From the NCBI RefSeq assembly GCF_019320115.1, contig NC_089595.1, positions 107,019,611-107,083,610 on the forward strand: 64,000 bases of DNA. Reading direction: 5' to 3'. Under the pieces are notes generated by a model. The model made no database searches, was not told where the DNA came from, and worked only from the letters and a program-made list of their open reading frames with translations. This DNA is from Miscanthus floridulus (taxonomy: Eukaryota; Streptophyta; Magnoliopsida; Poales; Poaceae). Positions 1 to 11,119 of this stretch are shown one piece after another. A program made the position numbers and the translations under genes. The stretch's first letter is position 1. The number at the start of each line of letters is the position of its first letter.

Positions 1-3000
1 CTCGCAGCAACACCCTCTTGAGGCCATCCTCTAGAATAACTTCCAAGGATGACCTCGATGGATCAAGCTCGTGAACCGGCTCAATGATAGGCTCTTTCCT
101 TCGGGCACCCACACTAGGAACCCAAGTAGGTTCACCATACATAGGCCCCGCCTGGGTCACTAGAGAAACATCTTCCTAAGCATCCACCAAAGGTGGTGCA
201 CCAGTGTCGATATCAACCATGAAGTCATTAAGGGTAACAACAACCCAAATCTTCTCTAAAATACTCAAATCCTCACTCTTGTTTAGGCAAACTCTTGGAG
301 CTATGATCTTGCTAGTGCTGTCTAGCGTGATTGCTTCGAGCAACCTCTCGTTTGATAAGGTATTCGACTGGGAACTGTGCCCAAAAAGCAAGCATCAGGA
401 ACTCATCACCCAACAAAATCATGAGATAAAGGAATTGAACTTACATGTTCTCATCACTAGGAACATCCAGCAGTGTAGGCTTCTTCAACCGCCTGCGTGA
501 GGTCCCAGAACCTTGCTCCAAGGGGACATACTCCACCTTTGGGCCAAAGTTGCCAACGACCGTCCTGGGCGATAGCTTGTCATTGGTGGGCCTAGGCGAC
601 CCCATAGCCCTCGGCACTGTGAACAACTCATGGTATGACAAATTTACATACACCAAGGCCATGACTGGTCAAGGATAACCAATGTACCTAGCACTACTGA
701 TGCCTACTCTCGGCATTGCCTCTTCTTCTTCCTCTCGGGGGCTTCATCCCCCTCATTGGTGCTTACAGACTCTGCTGTAGCCCTGTGCCTCCTCGTCCGC
801 ATGCCCGAACCCGACATGCTGCGACCAACATGGCTTGGGCAAGGAGCAGGGACAATGGCATTCAACTCCTCTCAAAGTGCGGACATCTCACCATTACTGG
901 TGGATGTCTCCGTACCATCAGTCCTTTGCCCCCGAACCTTGTCCAAAGGGGCCCTGGAGCGGTACTTTCGGTGATCCTGCAAAACGGAGCAAGTTACATG
1001 AGGAAATCGAAATGGGTTGTCAACTGATCACCGAATGATTGACACCTCACCGGGTTCTCGTCATCTCTTGGCTTCACGCTTAGGGGATCCACCAGACGGT
1101 CTTTGCCTATGAGCTAGGATTTCAGACCCAGCACCTTGTTGGTAATAGCCAACACCTTAAGCGCGGTCATCAGCTCGATGGGCTCCACCAATGGACTAAC
1201 GGCGTTAGGAGAGTCACACATCAGGGACGCACGTTCCCTCAAGGGCTAGATCCACCTCTGAAAAGAAAGCCGCTAGGAAAGCTTGACTGGTAACCCTTCT
1301 CCTCTGATGATAATCCTATTGGCCACTCTCGAGTTTGTCCGCCTCTTTCTCTACCAATGGAAGAGGGGGTGGGAGCTTGTGAGAAAAGGTCGGAGCCAAG
1401 CAGTCATAAACATAAAACCACTTCTTCGCTCAATTTAGGATGTTGGAAGGGAGATCGATGTGAAAGAAGGGAGATTTGTCGGGTGCTTTGATCTAAAGGC
1501 TGTCGACGACCTTCCAGCAAGACTAAGGAAGAACGTTTTAGCAACGACAATACAACGTCTAGTGGGGTTTGATTCCCACAAAGTCTTCACAATAGGATAT
1601 GAACATCACCAGAAGCACGATCCCGTTCATGGTCAGGTGGTGTACCTACGTGTCGTGGTATCGGAGGTTATCTCAGACAAACCAGTGGATGGGCACCCCG
1701 AATTCGTGGCGAAAGAAGTCGACGAAGACTACAATTTCACTGGAATCAGGGGTGGGCATGTCCTAGACAAGGGCACACCGGTAACCCGAAAGCTCCCTTG
1801 GCGCTAGGAATCCCTCAACCACAAGATTCTTGATTTCCTCCTCTATCACCGTCGACACCTCCCATGGAGAACTAGGGATGGGACTCTATCCCCTTTGCTC
1901 TTCGAGCCCATATCTTCTTCACTTACTGAACTAATGGTTTTGGTTTTCTTGGCCGGGGTCTTTCTCGATGCCATGACTGCGACTGCTGGGAGGGGGATCT
2001 AGATGTGACGACGTCTGCTAGGTCAAGGTAAGCAGAGGAGTGAGCACTATTACTTTTGTCGACAGCGGCAAAGGGACGGACCGTCTCCACCCTCGACTAA
2101 CCTATAAGGGCAGCTAATACTAGTAAAAAACCATTATGGACCCTGGGCCTAAGGCCCAAAATTGCTGGTGAAACCGGGTGGACCACCATTTAGGCCCCAC
2201 CAAAGTGGTAGGTGCAGTCAGTGATTTCAACCTAGAATCACAAAAGCCGAACCCTATCATTTCTAGAGTGAGGGGGATGCTGGGGGGTGCTAGCTGATCC
2301 TAAAACCTCTTGTCTTGAGGCTACATAAATCTCTTGAATGTTCAAACAGGCTCTAAGTACCTTATTTCAGTGGACGTGTGCCCTACTGAGGGAAACCAGA
2401 AAACTGGTCAGCCCATGGCTGCAACCAAAGTACGAGCTCCAGAAATCTAGAAAAAAGTGTTTTATGGCGTACCCTAGCTAGTCAGGCTTTGTCCTGCCGC
2501 TTTTGGATAGCGGACGTTCACCTGTTCTACCCATTATTAACTCAACAAAAAAGCATACACCATAGCCCCAGAGGTTTACATGTGTTCGCTATTCGCCCAA
2601 GTGATCCTTGAGCTTTCGGGATTGCTGGCTTCTAGAGCCACAAACGACCGCACTTGGTCAGAGTAAAATTTTAGATTGAGTCGCTTGCATAACCCATAGT
2701 TATACTAACTACCCATTGGGTCAGGAAAGGGCCCCCATAAAAATGCAAGGCCAGGTTTGACTGAACAAAAATCTTCAAACCACCCGATTTAATCGGGACA
2801 CAGGTAGTGATGTTCAAAATCAACAAAAGTCATTATTTTTCGATTAAACTCTGCTGCATTTTACATCACCTGGTTTACAATAACCAAAATCTATTAGAAA
2901 CTGCTACAGTTATGATAAGGCACTTCACCACTCAAGCGATGGACATCTCATGAAGCGTAATAGTTGAACAAAGGTGCACCGTGACCCTCACCCCGCCTTC

Positions 3001-4048
3001 AACCTTCAGGAGCAGGGACAACGCTTGGAAGATGCCTTCGGGAGTCCCACCTCACAGAGCTTCCTCTAACATCCAAGTGGAGGAGAAGCCCCATGAGGAG
3101 GGCGGCTCACACCATCTTCTATGGCGTCGGGGAGGAGCAAACAATGTCGATTCGGTGGTGTCAAGCCTCTAAATCGATACACGAGAGCACCCAATTCGAG
3201 ATCTGTGGGGTAAAGGGTTTCCCGGCAATAGCAAGCTGCCCTTTACTAACCCGGAGAGCCCCCGAGTGCCGACCACCTATGAGCCCAGCCACCGTTCCCT
3301 CAGCGACTCAGGCCACTAATGGTATTGTTCCTTCCCATCTTCGTAGAACTTCCTCTAACACCCAAGGAGAACGGCCACCGCCAGGCCACTGTGGAACCCG
3401 ATCTTGAAAGACTTCTCCCAACGTCGGCGTGACCGCCAAAAATCGCCATGCACCATGGCGCACAACCAGAATCGCCACTCTCATACTTCGTCTAAGGATA
3501 GGGGATTTGGGGAAGAAAGGAGGGTGAGACTCACTGGCCTCCCTACCCTTCTACTTAAATAAGCGTCCTGAGGATGGTGGTAGGGGAGTGGGTGGTTGGC
3601 ATTAAAAACGCACTCAGGCATTGAGAGAGTTCCACAAAGTAAAAGCATGGGAAACAGAATGGTTAGAGTTCCCAGGCACCACTATCCTTATCTTTTATAG
3701 GATTCAATGATGTGCATGCGATGCGTTCAAATGGGTAGGAGACTTCCACCCGATGGAATCCCGAAACTCGAGAAGGCATTACTACCAATCAGTGCAACGC
3801 GCACAGTCATCCTAATACTCGGGACCTTCTGACTGTATCCAAGCATCTTGGCACCTAAGATGTGTTCATCGAGACCTATGGCACCCGAATGTTACAAGGA
3901 CTCATAGCACCCGAAGGATGGTACAGCTCTATGAGCCTGTCATTAAATCCTATAGGGGCTACTATCAGAGATATGGGACCGGGGTATCCTCACCGACTAT
4001 ATATCCGGCCCATCAATGGAGGACGACTAAGGAGGAAGCCTACGAGGA
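1..4048. mobile_element. Decayed Ty3/Tat-type retrotransposon relic
   Basis: There is no long open frame on either strand. Minus-strand translation around 1380-1770 gives broken blocks that align by eye with the accessory antisense ORF at 11120-12004, so this stretch is probably the 3' half of a Tat-type element whose pol would lie to the left on the plus strand. The part from about 2100 to 4048 has no gene I can recognise; it may be the untranslated 3' region and LTR of the relic. It ends where an Athila-like LTR begins at 4049. Boundaries are inferred. Confidence 0.45.
200..1770 (-). pseudogene. Relic of antisense accessory ORF (Transposase_28-like)
   Basis: Read on the minus strand, 1675-1760 gives EIVVFVDFFRHEFGVPIH. 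This matches the EIVVFEDFFKRGFGIPVH block of the antisense ORF at 11120-12004 residue by residue, with only conservative changes. Further on, KKWFYVYD (about 1400-1425) matches the KKWFYIRE block of the same ORF. Several stop codons interrupt it. A basic and acidic C-terminal part is still partly open at 441-662. The family is the one Pfam calls 'putative gypsy type transposon' (PF04195), identified here from memory. It is clearly non-functional. Confidence 0.5.
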
Positions 4049-5393
4049 TGTTGGTATTTATTAATGCAAATATAATATGACGGATTCCACAAGCACACAG
4101 GATACCATTGTAGCATTTTACCGGGAGTATTTCAGGTATCATTATTTATATTTTATCACATGGAAACAATGAAGTAAAGATTTATTGGATAACAAAGGAA
4201 TGTCTACTAATCAACATACCTACATAGCTAAAGCAAGGGGTAAAGGTAATGATAGGAATTAAGCATAATGACACTCAGGGGATAGAGCACTAAGACAATG
4301 TAAACTAGTCAACTCAGGAGAACAACGGGTGAGGTAGCTTGTACAATATTCTTATTACATGGTCAAAGTATATATACACCCAACTATAGCTAAGACTAAC
4401 TCTACTTTTGTGTACTTTAGGACGCCACTTAGACAGTAGAGCATCACGAAGGATAACTCTACTGACGCGTCTATGGTCCTACAATTTAAGAACCTGCTCT
4501 ATTCGGTATGGACTACAAAGGATAGACAGGGCTATCACCTCCCACTGCTATCACATAACCAGGGAACAGGGTGTACTCATGGGTAGAGCATTGTATAAGC
4601 ACCATGCTTACATGAAACTCGGCTACTTAGCCTAACCGATAAACCAGCAAGCTAAGTGCTCTATGAACCCGCACACAAAAGTATTGATAACCTCAACTAA
4701 GCAAGATACATATTAAAAGTAAGCATAGCCATGTAGATAGGAATATGATGAATTGATAATAAGTCTTACAAGATGTAGAAGTGAAGATACAAGGCTTTAT
4801 CGAGCCTCCAAGATTAGATCCAGAACTTGAGCATGAGCCCAACTCGACCCTCACTCCCGAGCTACTAATCTACTACATTGGAAAGTTCTAGACCTATTCC
4901 TTCTGGTGTGTCTTGATCTAAATCAGAGATATGAATTAGTTTTTTCTAGGGTGTTCTCAAGGAGGGTGGTACATGGCCATATATATAGGGGGTAGCATCA
5001 ATTCTGGACCCTTGAATCAAACTGACTTGAATAAACAGCGTAGATGTGATCTTTAAGGCAGTGGAGAACCGTCATTCGAAGGAGACATTGAACCATGGGT
5101 CCCACAGACTAGCCGATCTGTAGGTAGGGCTGGCTGGCCCTACTTGGTAGCCCCTCGCAGTCTTCTTCGGTGTGGTGTCCTCTGGAACCATTTGGAGTTG
5201 TTTACGTCGTGGATAATTATGATTAAATTTGACCACCTTGACGGTTTTCTAGATAAACCCTGCTGAAAACACAGATTTACCAAAACTCATAGAATTTGTT
5301 TGTTTAAACCCCTAGACCTATGTTTGGTGATGGAATTAAGTATATATGCAAGTTATATTGATGGTTTATGATTGATGTTAACAACCATCAACA
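4049..5393 (-). repeat. Athila-like LTR, minus orientation
   Basis: On the minus strand it begins TGTTGATGG and ends CCAACA, about 1345 bp. It aligns with the LTR at 46498-47727 on the opposite strand, both at its start and at its end. A TATA-like stretch (CATATATATAGGG) lies near 4975-4990. Immediately to the right, 5394-5410 is the reverse complement of the purine tract TAAGTGTGGGGGAG, which in this family sits just before the 3' LTR. It is therefore a 3' LTR with a stub of internal sequence. The Athila assignment is inference from the tract. Confidence 0.75.
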
Positions 5394-5557
5394 AGCTCCC
5401 CCACACTTAACCTTTGCTCGCCCCTGAACAAAGCTAAACTCAGCAATGGATCAGGAGTTGCTACAATGCTTTCACTCCTCAAAAGTACACATGCATTCAA
5501 TCAGAAATTCTCCTCCAGATTAGAACAAACTATTCTAACTTTCAAACTTACCCATAT
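5394..5557 (-). mobile_element. Stub of Athila-like internal 3' region
   Basis: It holds the polypurine tract (reverse complement of CTCCCCCACACTTA) and about 150 bp of sequence that includes the usual 'CGAGGACGAGTAAAAG'-like stretch in diverged form. It stops where the LTR of the next Ty3 element begins. No coding capacity is seen. Confidence 0.55.
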
Positions 5558-5559
5558 TA

Positions 5560-5969
5560 CCTTCTATCAGTACGGGACCCACGAGATACCCCACAAGGAA
5601 GGGAGAAGACCTAGTCTAATTAGGATTCTTTCCCTATAATCTTAGTAACAGTATTACTCTGTAATCCTACTAGGAACTCTCATTGTAAACCGACTAGAAC
5701 TCTGGCCTCCTGACTATATAAAGGAGGGCAGGGCTCCTTGGATCAGGGGTGGAAGAGAACAATTGTACACAACACAATACTTTACAATCAATCCAACGAA
5801 AAGGCCAACGCTGACTGGACGTAGGGCTATTACTCGATCAAAGATCGAGGGTCCAAACCAGGATAAATCGACTATCTCTTGCGTTAACCATCGAGTTCTG
5901 TATACGTTGAAGCCCGAACATACTGCCTCGGGTACCCCCATGGCAGACTATCGGTGGTCAAACATCGAC
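5560..5969 (+). repeat. 5' LTR of truncated Ty3 element
   Basis: This block has a TATA box at 5715-5722 and ends ATCGACA just before the primer-binding site. A matching TGTCGAT start was not found upstream, so the 5' end of the LTR seems lost at the junction with the Athila-like stub. Confidence 0.5.
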
Positions 5970-7418
5970 AGCTGGCATGCCAGGTAGGGGCTTTCGGCGA
6001 CTTTGCACCCGAGAGCTCGATGGACCTCGACAACATGATCTTCTCAAAGGGATCAACCTTCATCTTCAGTTCATGGATCTGCAAGGCAGGCGACGATGGC
6101 AAGCTCCAAGGCCATCTCCTCGAAGATTCAGATCATCATCAGGACTTTTTCATTTCGGCGACAATGACAGATCAGCTTGCCAGAAGATTCGCGCAGCTCG
6201 TGATGTCCAATCCAACTCGGATTTCATGACTTCACGCATCTGATTCAAACTCAAGTTCCGCTGCCGAGACGGAGTCTTATCCGAGTTCTTTTAGAAAACC
6301 GAGTTCTTTTCCGACAAAGCTTTGGAACACGATGTCAACCTATCAAGAATACTACTCGGAGTACACTCGGAGTACTTCAAGGAAGTCGGGTCCTCTTCCG
6401 TTCGGACTCCACAACATGACAACATCTTATTAGACATGGCCCAAAGGATCCACCTATCCCGTGCTTAGAATGCCACTGAAAGGAGCCCCGGAAGGTCTCA
6501 TCTTAACTATAACCTCTCAAGACTACATCGTCCACTGGCCAGGTTCCGTTCCTGAGGATAGTGGCGCTCAACTAGTCGACAATGCGACAACAACAGCTCT
6601 ACCCTACCAAGAAGGAGACTCGATCTGTGACCTTGAAGCTTCTACTAAAGTTATCAACAACTTTGACAGTACAGAAACCAAAGACAATGATGGAACAACT
6701 CACGCTAGAGAAGTATTCATGATTCGCCGTCCTCGATCACCATTAGTCCCCCCAGAGGCACCCGATGTTAGGTCTTTAGATGAATCTGAATCCAACATAT
6801 CACCATTTATCCAGGGGCATGATGGTGAGACTGAGAGTCAGAGGCAAGCCAGAGAGAGAAAGAACAAATTGAAACAAGGACGTCAATGTCATGCTAAACA
6901 ATGAAAGGACACTTGGATCGAATATGAGTCAGACCTAGCTGAGTACAATAGAAGGACGAGCAGTGAATACACCTTACGATAAGATTCGAGAAGCACTAGA
7001 AGAACTCAGGGCGACTTCATATCCCAATGAAAAACAAGAACAGCTCCGAGACTTCCTCCGATCAATAGTCCTTAGGACGCACGACGGAAGGGCAGCATCT
7101 CATGAAAAGGAAGATCAAAATCAAAGGAAGTCCGCCTTCGCGAGACTTGGACCAAGTGGAAGTCACAACAGAGAAAGTAGAAGAAATCATAGCCAAAACG
7201 ACCGAGTCAAACAACCAAGAAAGGCCAGAAGCAAAGCACCTACTCGGACTACCACGCAAAGCTACTCTCACCAAGACAACAGTTGGCAAGAAGGGGGCGC
7301 TGAATCAGAATACATAGAAGCCAGAACGCATGTTAGATTCCCCTATTTTGTGAACAGACTTGCTTCAACATGACTGCCTCACAAGTTCAAGCCGTCCAAC
7401 CACTCCAAATATGATGGC

Positions 7419-7691
7419 TGTAACATCCTGGCCCAGGGCTTAACAGGATTAATAGGATACTCATACCAATAAGTTGCAACTTTTTTTTCGGAAGCCCATC
7501 TGCAAATAACTCTGAGGTTAAGCGTGCTTGGCCTGGAGCGATGGGTGACCGACCGGGAAGTTCTTCCCGGGTGCGTACGAGTGAGGACAAAGTGCGCAGA
7601 AAAGACCTGTGTTGGTCTGTGAGGGTAGTCTATATCCTAGAGAAGCTGCCAGATGTAAGCGGGCCCGGCCTCGGAGAGGCGGGACGTTACA
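7419..7691 (+). repeat. Cassandra 5' LTR
   Basis: 273 bp, TGTAACATCC...GACGTTACA. It differs from the other LTR at about six positions by my count, most of them C/T or G/A changes. Confidence 0.93.
7455..7575 (+). ncRNA. 5S-rRNA-like domain in Cassandra 5' LTR
   Basis: The stretch contains GAGGTTAAGCGTGCTTGG (7514-7531, box A of plant 5S rRNA), GATGGGTGACC (7540-7550, the intermediate element and box C region) and GGGAAGTTCTTCCCGGG. These follow in the same order and spacing as in plant 5S rRNA. In the Cassandra family this domain is known to be a pol III promoter. It is not a functional rRNA gene: the 5' third is strongly diverged. Confidence 0.85.
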
Positions 7692-7894
7692 GAATGGTAT
7701 CAGAGCCGACTCTCGCGGTTTCACAGGCACATGTGTCGCAGTTGCGCAGGATGGTGCGCATGGCTGGTGTGGATCCGGCGTGGTCACACAGCATGGCACA
7801 TGTGCTAGCTCTGGACATACGGACGTGGCCAAGAGAGGACGCTCCTGGCTTGGGATTGATCGATGAGGACGTCGATCTCTTAAGGGGGTGAGGA

Positions 7895-8167
7895 TGTAAC
7901 ATCCTGGCCCAGGGCTTAACAGGATTAATAGGATACTCATACCAATAAGTTGTAACTTCTTTTTCGGAAGCCCATCTGCAAATAACTCCGAGGTTAAGCG
8001 TGCTTGGCCTAGAGCGATGGGTGACCGACCGGGAAGTTCTTCCCGGGTGCGCACGAGTGAGGACAAAGTGCGCAGAAAAGACCTGTGTTGGTCTGTGAGG
8101 GCAGTCTATATCCTAGAGAAGCTGCCAGATGTAAGCGGGCCCGGCCTCGGAGAGGCGGGACGTTACA
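7895..8167 (+). repeat. Cassandra 3' LTR
   Basis: 273 bp, same length and ends as the 5' LTR. It is followed directly by the second ATGGC copy. Confidence 0.93.
7931..8051 (+). ncRNA. 5S-rRNA-like domain in Cassandra 3' LTR
   Basis: Second copy of the 5S-like domain. The box A (GAGGTTAAGCGTGCTTGG) and GATGGGTGACC motifs are unchanged relative to the first LTR. Confidence 0.85.
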
Positions 8168-8869
8168 ATGGCAAGACCGAACCAAAGCAATGGCTCAGGA
8201 TTTACTCGCAATCGATTGAATTGGCTAGAGGAGACGATGACATCAAAACCTTGTTCTTTCCCATGGCCCTAGAAAACATGCCACTTCAATGGTTTGACAA
8301 ATTGAATCCAGAATCAATTAAAAATTGGGAGGACTTGCAAAGAGCTTTCTGTGAAAATTTCGCGGGTATTATTACACACCCAATCACCCACGCAGAGTTA
8401 AAAGGACTCAAGCAGAAAGGAGGTGAAAGTCTCAGAAATTACTATCGACGATTTGGCGAACTACGAGCTCAAGTACATGACATCACACAACGAGAAGTAA
8501 TCGAAGCTTTCTCTCATGGAATCATGGCTAGGTGGCAATTTCAAGACTTCTACAAAGAAAATCCAAGAAACAACAAAGAATTCAGACAAATGGTGGAAAA
8601 GATGATTACCGCAGAGGAGAAGACATGAGAAAGATTCCTAGATAGAAACAACAGAGACAACCCAGACATGCAAAATCCTCAAAACAACAGACATCAGGAG
8701 AGAAAGCGTGGTCCAGACAACACAGTAGCGATGGCTGACAAATCAAAGAAATTTACCAAGCCCAGAAGATATGACGACATTGAGAACATACGCGTGGCAG
8801 AACCTCCTGAGAAATCGGGCCCACATGCACCTATCGATGTCTCGACAGACCTCGGATAGCATTCACGAG

Positions 8870-9209
8870 TTCCCAACAACTCAACAGGTCTGTCGGGTGT
8901 CCTCGGGAAACCTGAATCATCCACGATTCTCTTTTTCAAACAGGATCCCAATCATAGACATTGCAGATTACAACAGTTTATTCAAATATATACATCAGAG
9001 TAAAAGATAGCGGAAGTCTTAAGGTAACATAGGTTACAAACCAGTATTTTCAAACTTACAATACCATAAGGGTTATACAACCATAGTAGCGGGATAATAT
9101 TACATTAACTTTATTTATCAAACAAACTAGTGCCTTGTCCAAAGGCCATTCATCACTCCTCATCATCATTGACTTCAAACATAGATATGCAGCAGGGACC
9201 AAAACAAGC
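8870..9209 (-). mobile_element. Distal end of chromovirus-like LTR, cut off by Tat-1
   Basis: Together with 22140-25438 this forms one minus-strand LTR of roughly 3.6 kb, split by Tat-1. The 5-bp CAAGC at 9205-9209 is repeated at 22135-22139. No genes are present. The exact outer end near 8870-8900 could not be fixed. Confidence 0.5.
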
Positions 9210-9682
9210 TGTCGACGAAATATGGTCGGCAGTCTACCTAGGGGTATGCCCAAGGTAGTAGATTATCGGCAGACAGATGCGCAAGCCCCAAACAAGACGG
9301 TGACGCAAGACAGACACGAGGTTTTATCCAGGTTCGGCCGCCAAGGAGGCGTAATACCTACGTCCTGCGTCTGATTTGTATTGCTATATGTCAATGAGAG
9401 ATGTTTTTTAGAGGGGTCCCCTGCCCGCCTTATATAGTCCGGGGGGCAGGGTTACAGATCTGGAAACTAATCCTAGTCAGTTACAATTGCCATATGTGGC
9501 CGGATAAGGATTCCTATTCTAACCGACCAGGATCCTGCTTGGTCGCCAAATCCGTCTTGATTCCTTGTGCGGGACTCCGATCAGGTTAACTGGGCCGCAC
9601 GTCATCTTTCGGGTGGACTGAACCCATCGATCTGGGCCAGCCCAAGCTTAGCCGTAAGGGTATAGGGGTTAATACCCCCACA
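9210..9682 (-). repeat. Tat-1 3' LTR
   Basis: 473 bp, TGTCGACGAA...TACCCCCACA on the plus strand. The minus strand has TATATAAGG at 9428-9436 as a likely TATA box. Confidence 0.95.
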
Positions 9683-10431
9683 GCTAGTCCCCGAGCATCA
9701 TATATTATGCTGCGACACGCCATTTGAGCCTTCTCCGACAAGCGAGGCTTAAATTCTTGACGCCTCCAACCACCGTCATCACCGGAGAAGTAGGTTGTCC
9801 GAAGAATGTATGGTGCTCTTAAAAAAAAGAAAAAGATTTCTATCCTGAGAAGTGTGCCCACTTGTATTTCTGAAAAGAAATGTAAGTGGTCTTGAAGCAT
9901 AGCATCCTTAAACGTCAGAAGCGTAGGGGTCGAAAAACAAACACATTCACCGCAAGGTGAAGTGTGCCCACTTAGTCCCCGAGCTTGCTGGAAGGCAAAG
10001 TATGAGCCTTGTAGCAAGGTCTAAAAGAAAAGTCTCTTAACTGTATGCGAGTACAAATCACATGTAGCCAAGGAGAACCACTATTCAAGCAGTGGTCGGG
10101 ACAGTCCCCGAGCATACTAATAATCCTCATAATCATTCAAAACACAGGGGTCGATTTATACAAACACATTCACCGCAAGGTGAAGTGTGCCCACTTAGTC
10201 CCCGAGCCTGGTAGTAGGTGACGCAGGTACGTGGTGCCAGGGTCTATCGCTGAGATTAAGAATCCAATTACCGTACAGGCAAAACAAGATACACCGGCAG
10301 GTGCATCGTATCGACGTAGTCCCCGAGCTTGCTGGAAGGCGAAGTATGAGCCTTGTAGCGAGGTCTAAAGAAAAGTCTCTTAACTGTATGTGAGTACAGA
10401 TCACATGTAGCCAAGGAGAACCATTATGCAA
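9683..10431 (-). repeat. Tat-1 3' untranslated region with repeated blocks
   Basis: A block of about 175 bp at 9938-10112 (starting near ACACATTCACCGCAAGGTGAAG) is partly repeated at 10163-10207 and again at 10318-10456. The plus-strand string AGTCCCCGAGC is part of each block and is also the purine tract next to the LTR at 9686-9696. No coding frame is supported here. Confidence 0.7.
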
Positions 10432-10626
10432 GCAGTGGTCGGGGCAGTCCCCGAGCACGGCCGTGGTCGGAGACATCCCCGAGCACAAAAGTGGCCTGGG
10501 CAGTATCCGAACACATTAGTGGTCTGGGCAGTCCCTGAGCACATTAGTGGTCTGGGCAGTCCCTGAGCACATTAGTGGTCTGGGCAGTCCCCGAGCACAA
10601 AAGTGGTCTTGGCAGATCCACGATCA
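10432..10626 (-). repeat. 27-bp minisatellite in Tat-1 3' region
   Basis: About seven tandem units of the type GTGGTCTGGGCAGTCCCTGA + GCACATTA, varying at a few positions. Three successive units (10510-10590) are nearly identical. Confidence 0.85.
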
Positions 10627-11119
10627 CTTGCGCTGCTTGTACTATTATTTTGTGTACTTTTCCCTATTCTCTGCCAAGGCCAGTCTGACACGTCTGGTCA
10701 AAAAAGTAAAGAGATACAATACGTCATTCCGTCTTCTTCTTCTTCTCTCTTTTTTTTTTTTTTTTTTTTTACCAACAGTCGGTTGACACCTGTATTGAGG
10801 TGTATCAGTGTGGGCCCCCTTACACCATCAACGAAGAGGCGCGTACACTGTTAACGAAGGAGCGCGTTTATTGGCGCAGATTTCGAGGTTGTGTGAACAA
10901 CCGTCTGCGGCGCGTGCGCACGACTCCCAATATTCTCGGGCGGACGAAACGACGGTGCTCTTTGTTTTATATAATGCAGATCTGGTAAGTTGCTCATACC
11001 ATTCCCCATTGTCATCCGCCGCCGCAACCTTCTTCCTCCTCCTGCCGAACCCTATTTCCCAAAAATCATCACCAATCCCCTCGGTCTCCCGCACCGACCC
11101 ACTTCGTAAGGACGAACTA

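Larger units (their letters stand above)
7414..8172 (+). mobile_element. Cassandra TRIM retrotransposon with ATGGC target duplication
   Basis: A complete terminal-repeat retrotransposon in miniature: LTR 7419-7691, internal 7692-7894, LTR 7895-8167, flanked by ATGGC at 7414-7418 and 8168-8172. The internal part is 203 bp and non-coding. It begins with a primer site TGGTATCAGAGCCGA (7695-7709), which fits initiator methionine tRNA, and ends with a purine tract AAGGGGGTGAGGA just before the second LTR. Each LTR contains a 5S-rRNA-like segment, the hallmark of the Cassandra family. Having no proteins of its own, it must be moved by enzymes of other elements. Confidence 0.93.
6461..8859 (+). pseudogene. 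Ty3 gag, broken and interrupted
   Basis: The N-terminal part is readable at 6461-6904 and again in another frame at 6963-7373, so at least one frameshift lies near 6905-6960. The central capsid-type domain (Retrotrans_gag) is readable at 8168-8626. It has the block WLRIYSQSIELARGDDD, then WFDKLNPESIKNWEDLQRAF, then LRNYYRRFGELRAQ. The frame then closes at a TGA near 8626, and further broken basic segments extend to about 8859. The Cassandra element sits exactly within the capsid frame. Without it and one 5-bp repeat the frame on both sides would be continuous. The element is dead. Confidence 0.7.
5558..8870 (+). mobile_element. Truncated Ty3 element: 5' LTR, primer site and gag
   Basis: An LTR-like block (about 5560-5969) with a TATATAAA box at 5715-5722 is followed at 5971 by TGGCATGCCAGGTAGGGG. 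That is a close variant of the primer-binding site used by many grass Ty3 elements (compare 28981). Gag-like frames follow up to about 8860. Pol and the 3' LTR are missing. The gag is split by the Cassandra element at 7419-8167. The right boundary, where a chromovirus-like LTR starts, is not sharp. Confidence 0.6.

Noticed and set aside
7419..8167. Cassandra LTRs considered as retrozyme (hammerhead-bearing) LTRs
   Set aside because: Size and primer site would fit, but there is no CTGATGA...GAAA hammerhead core, while the 5S rRNA boxes are clear.
8843..8895. 10-bp perfect inverted repeat CGACAGACCT/AGGTCTGTCG at the gag/LTR boundary
   Set aside because: Could mark an element end or a hairpin, but no target duplication goes with it and one such repeat is expected by chance at this scale.
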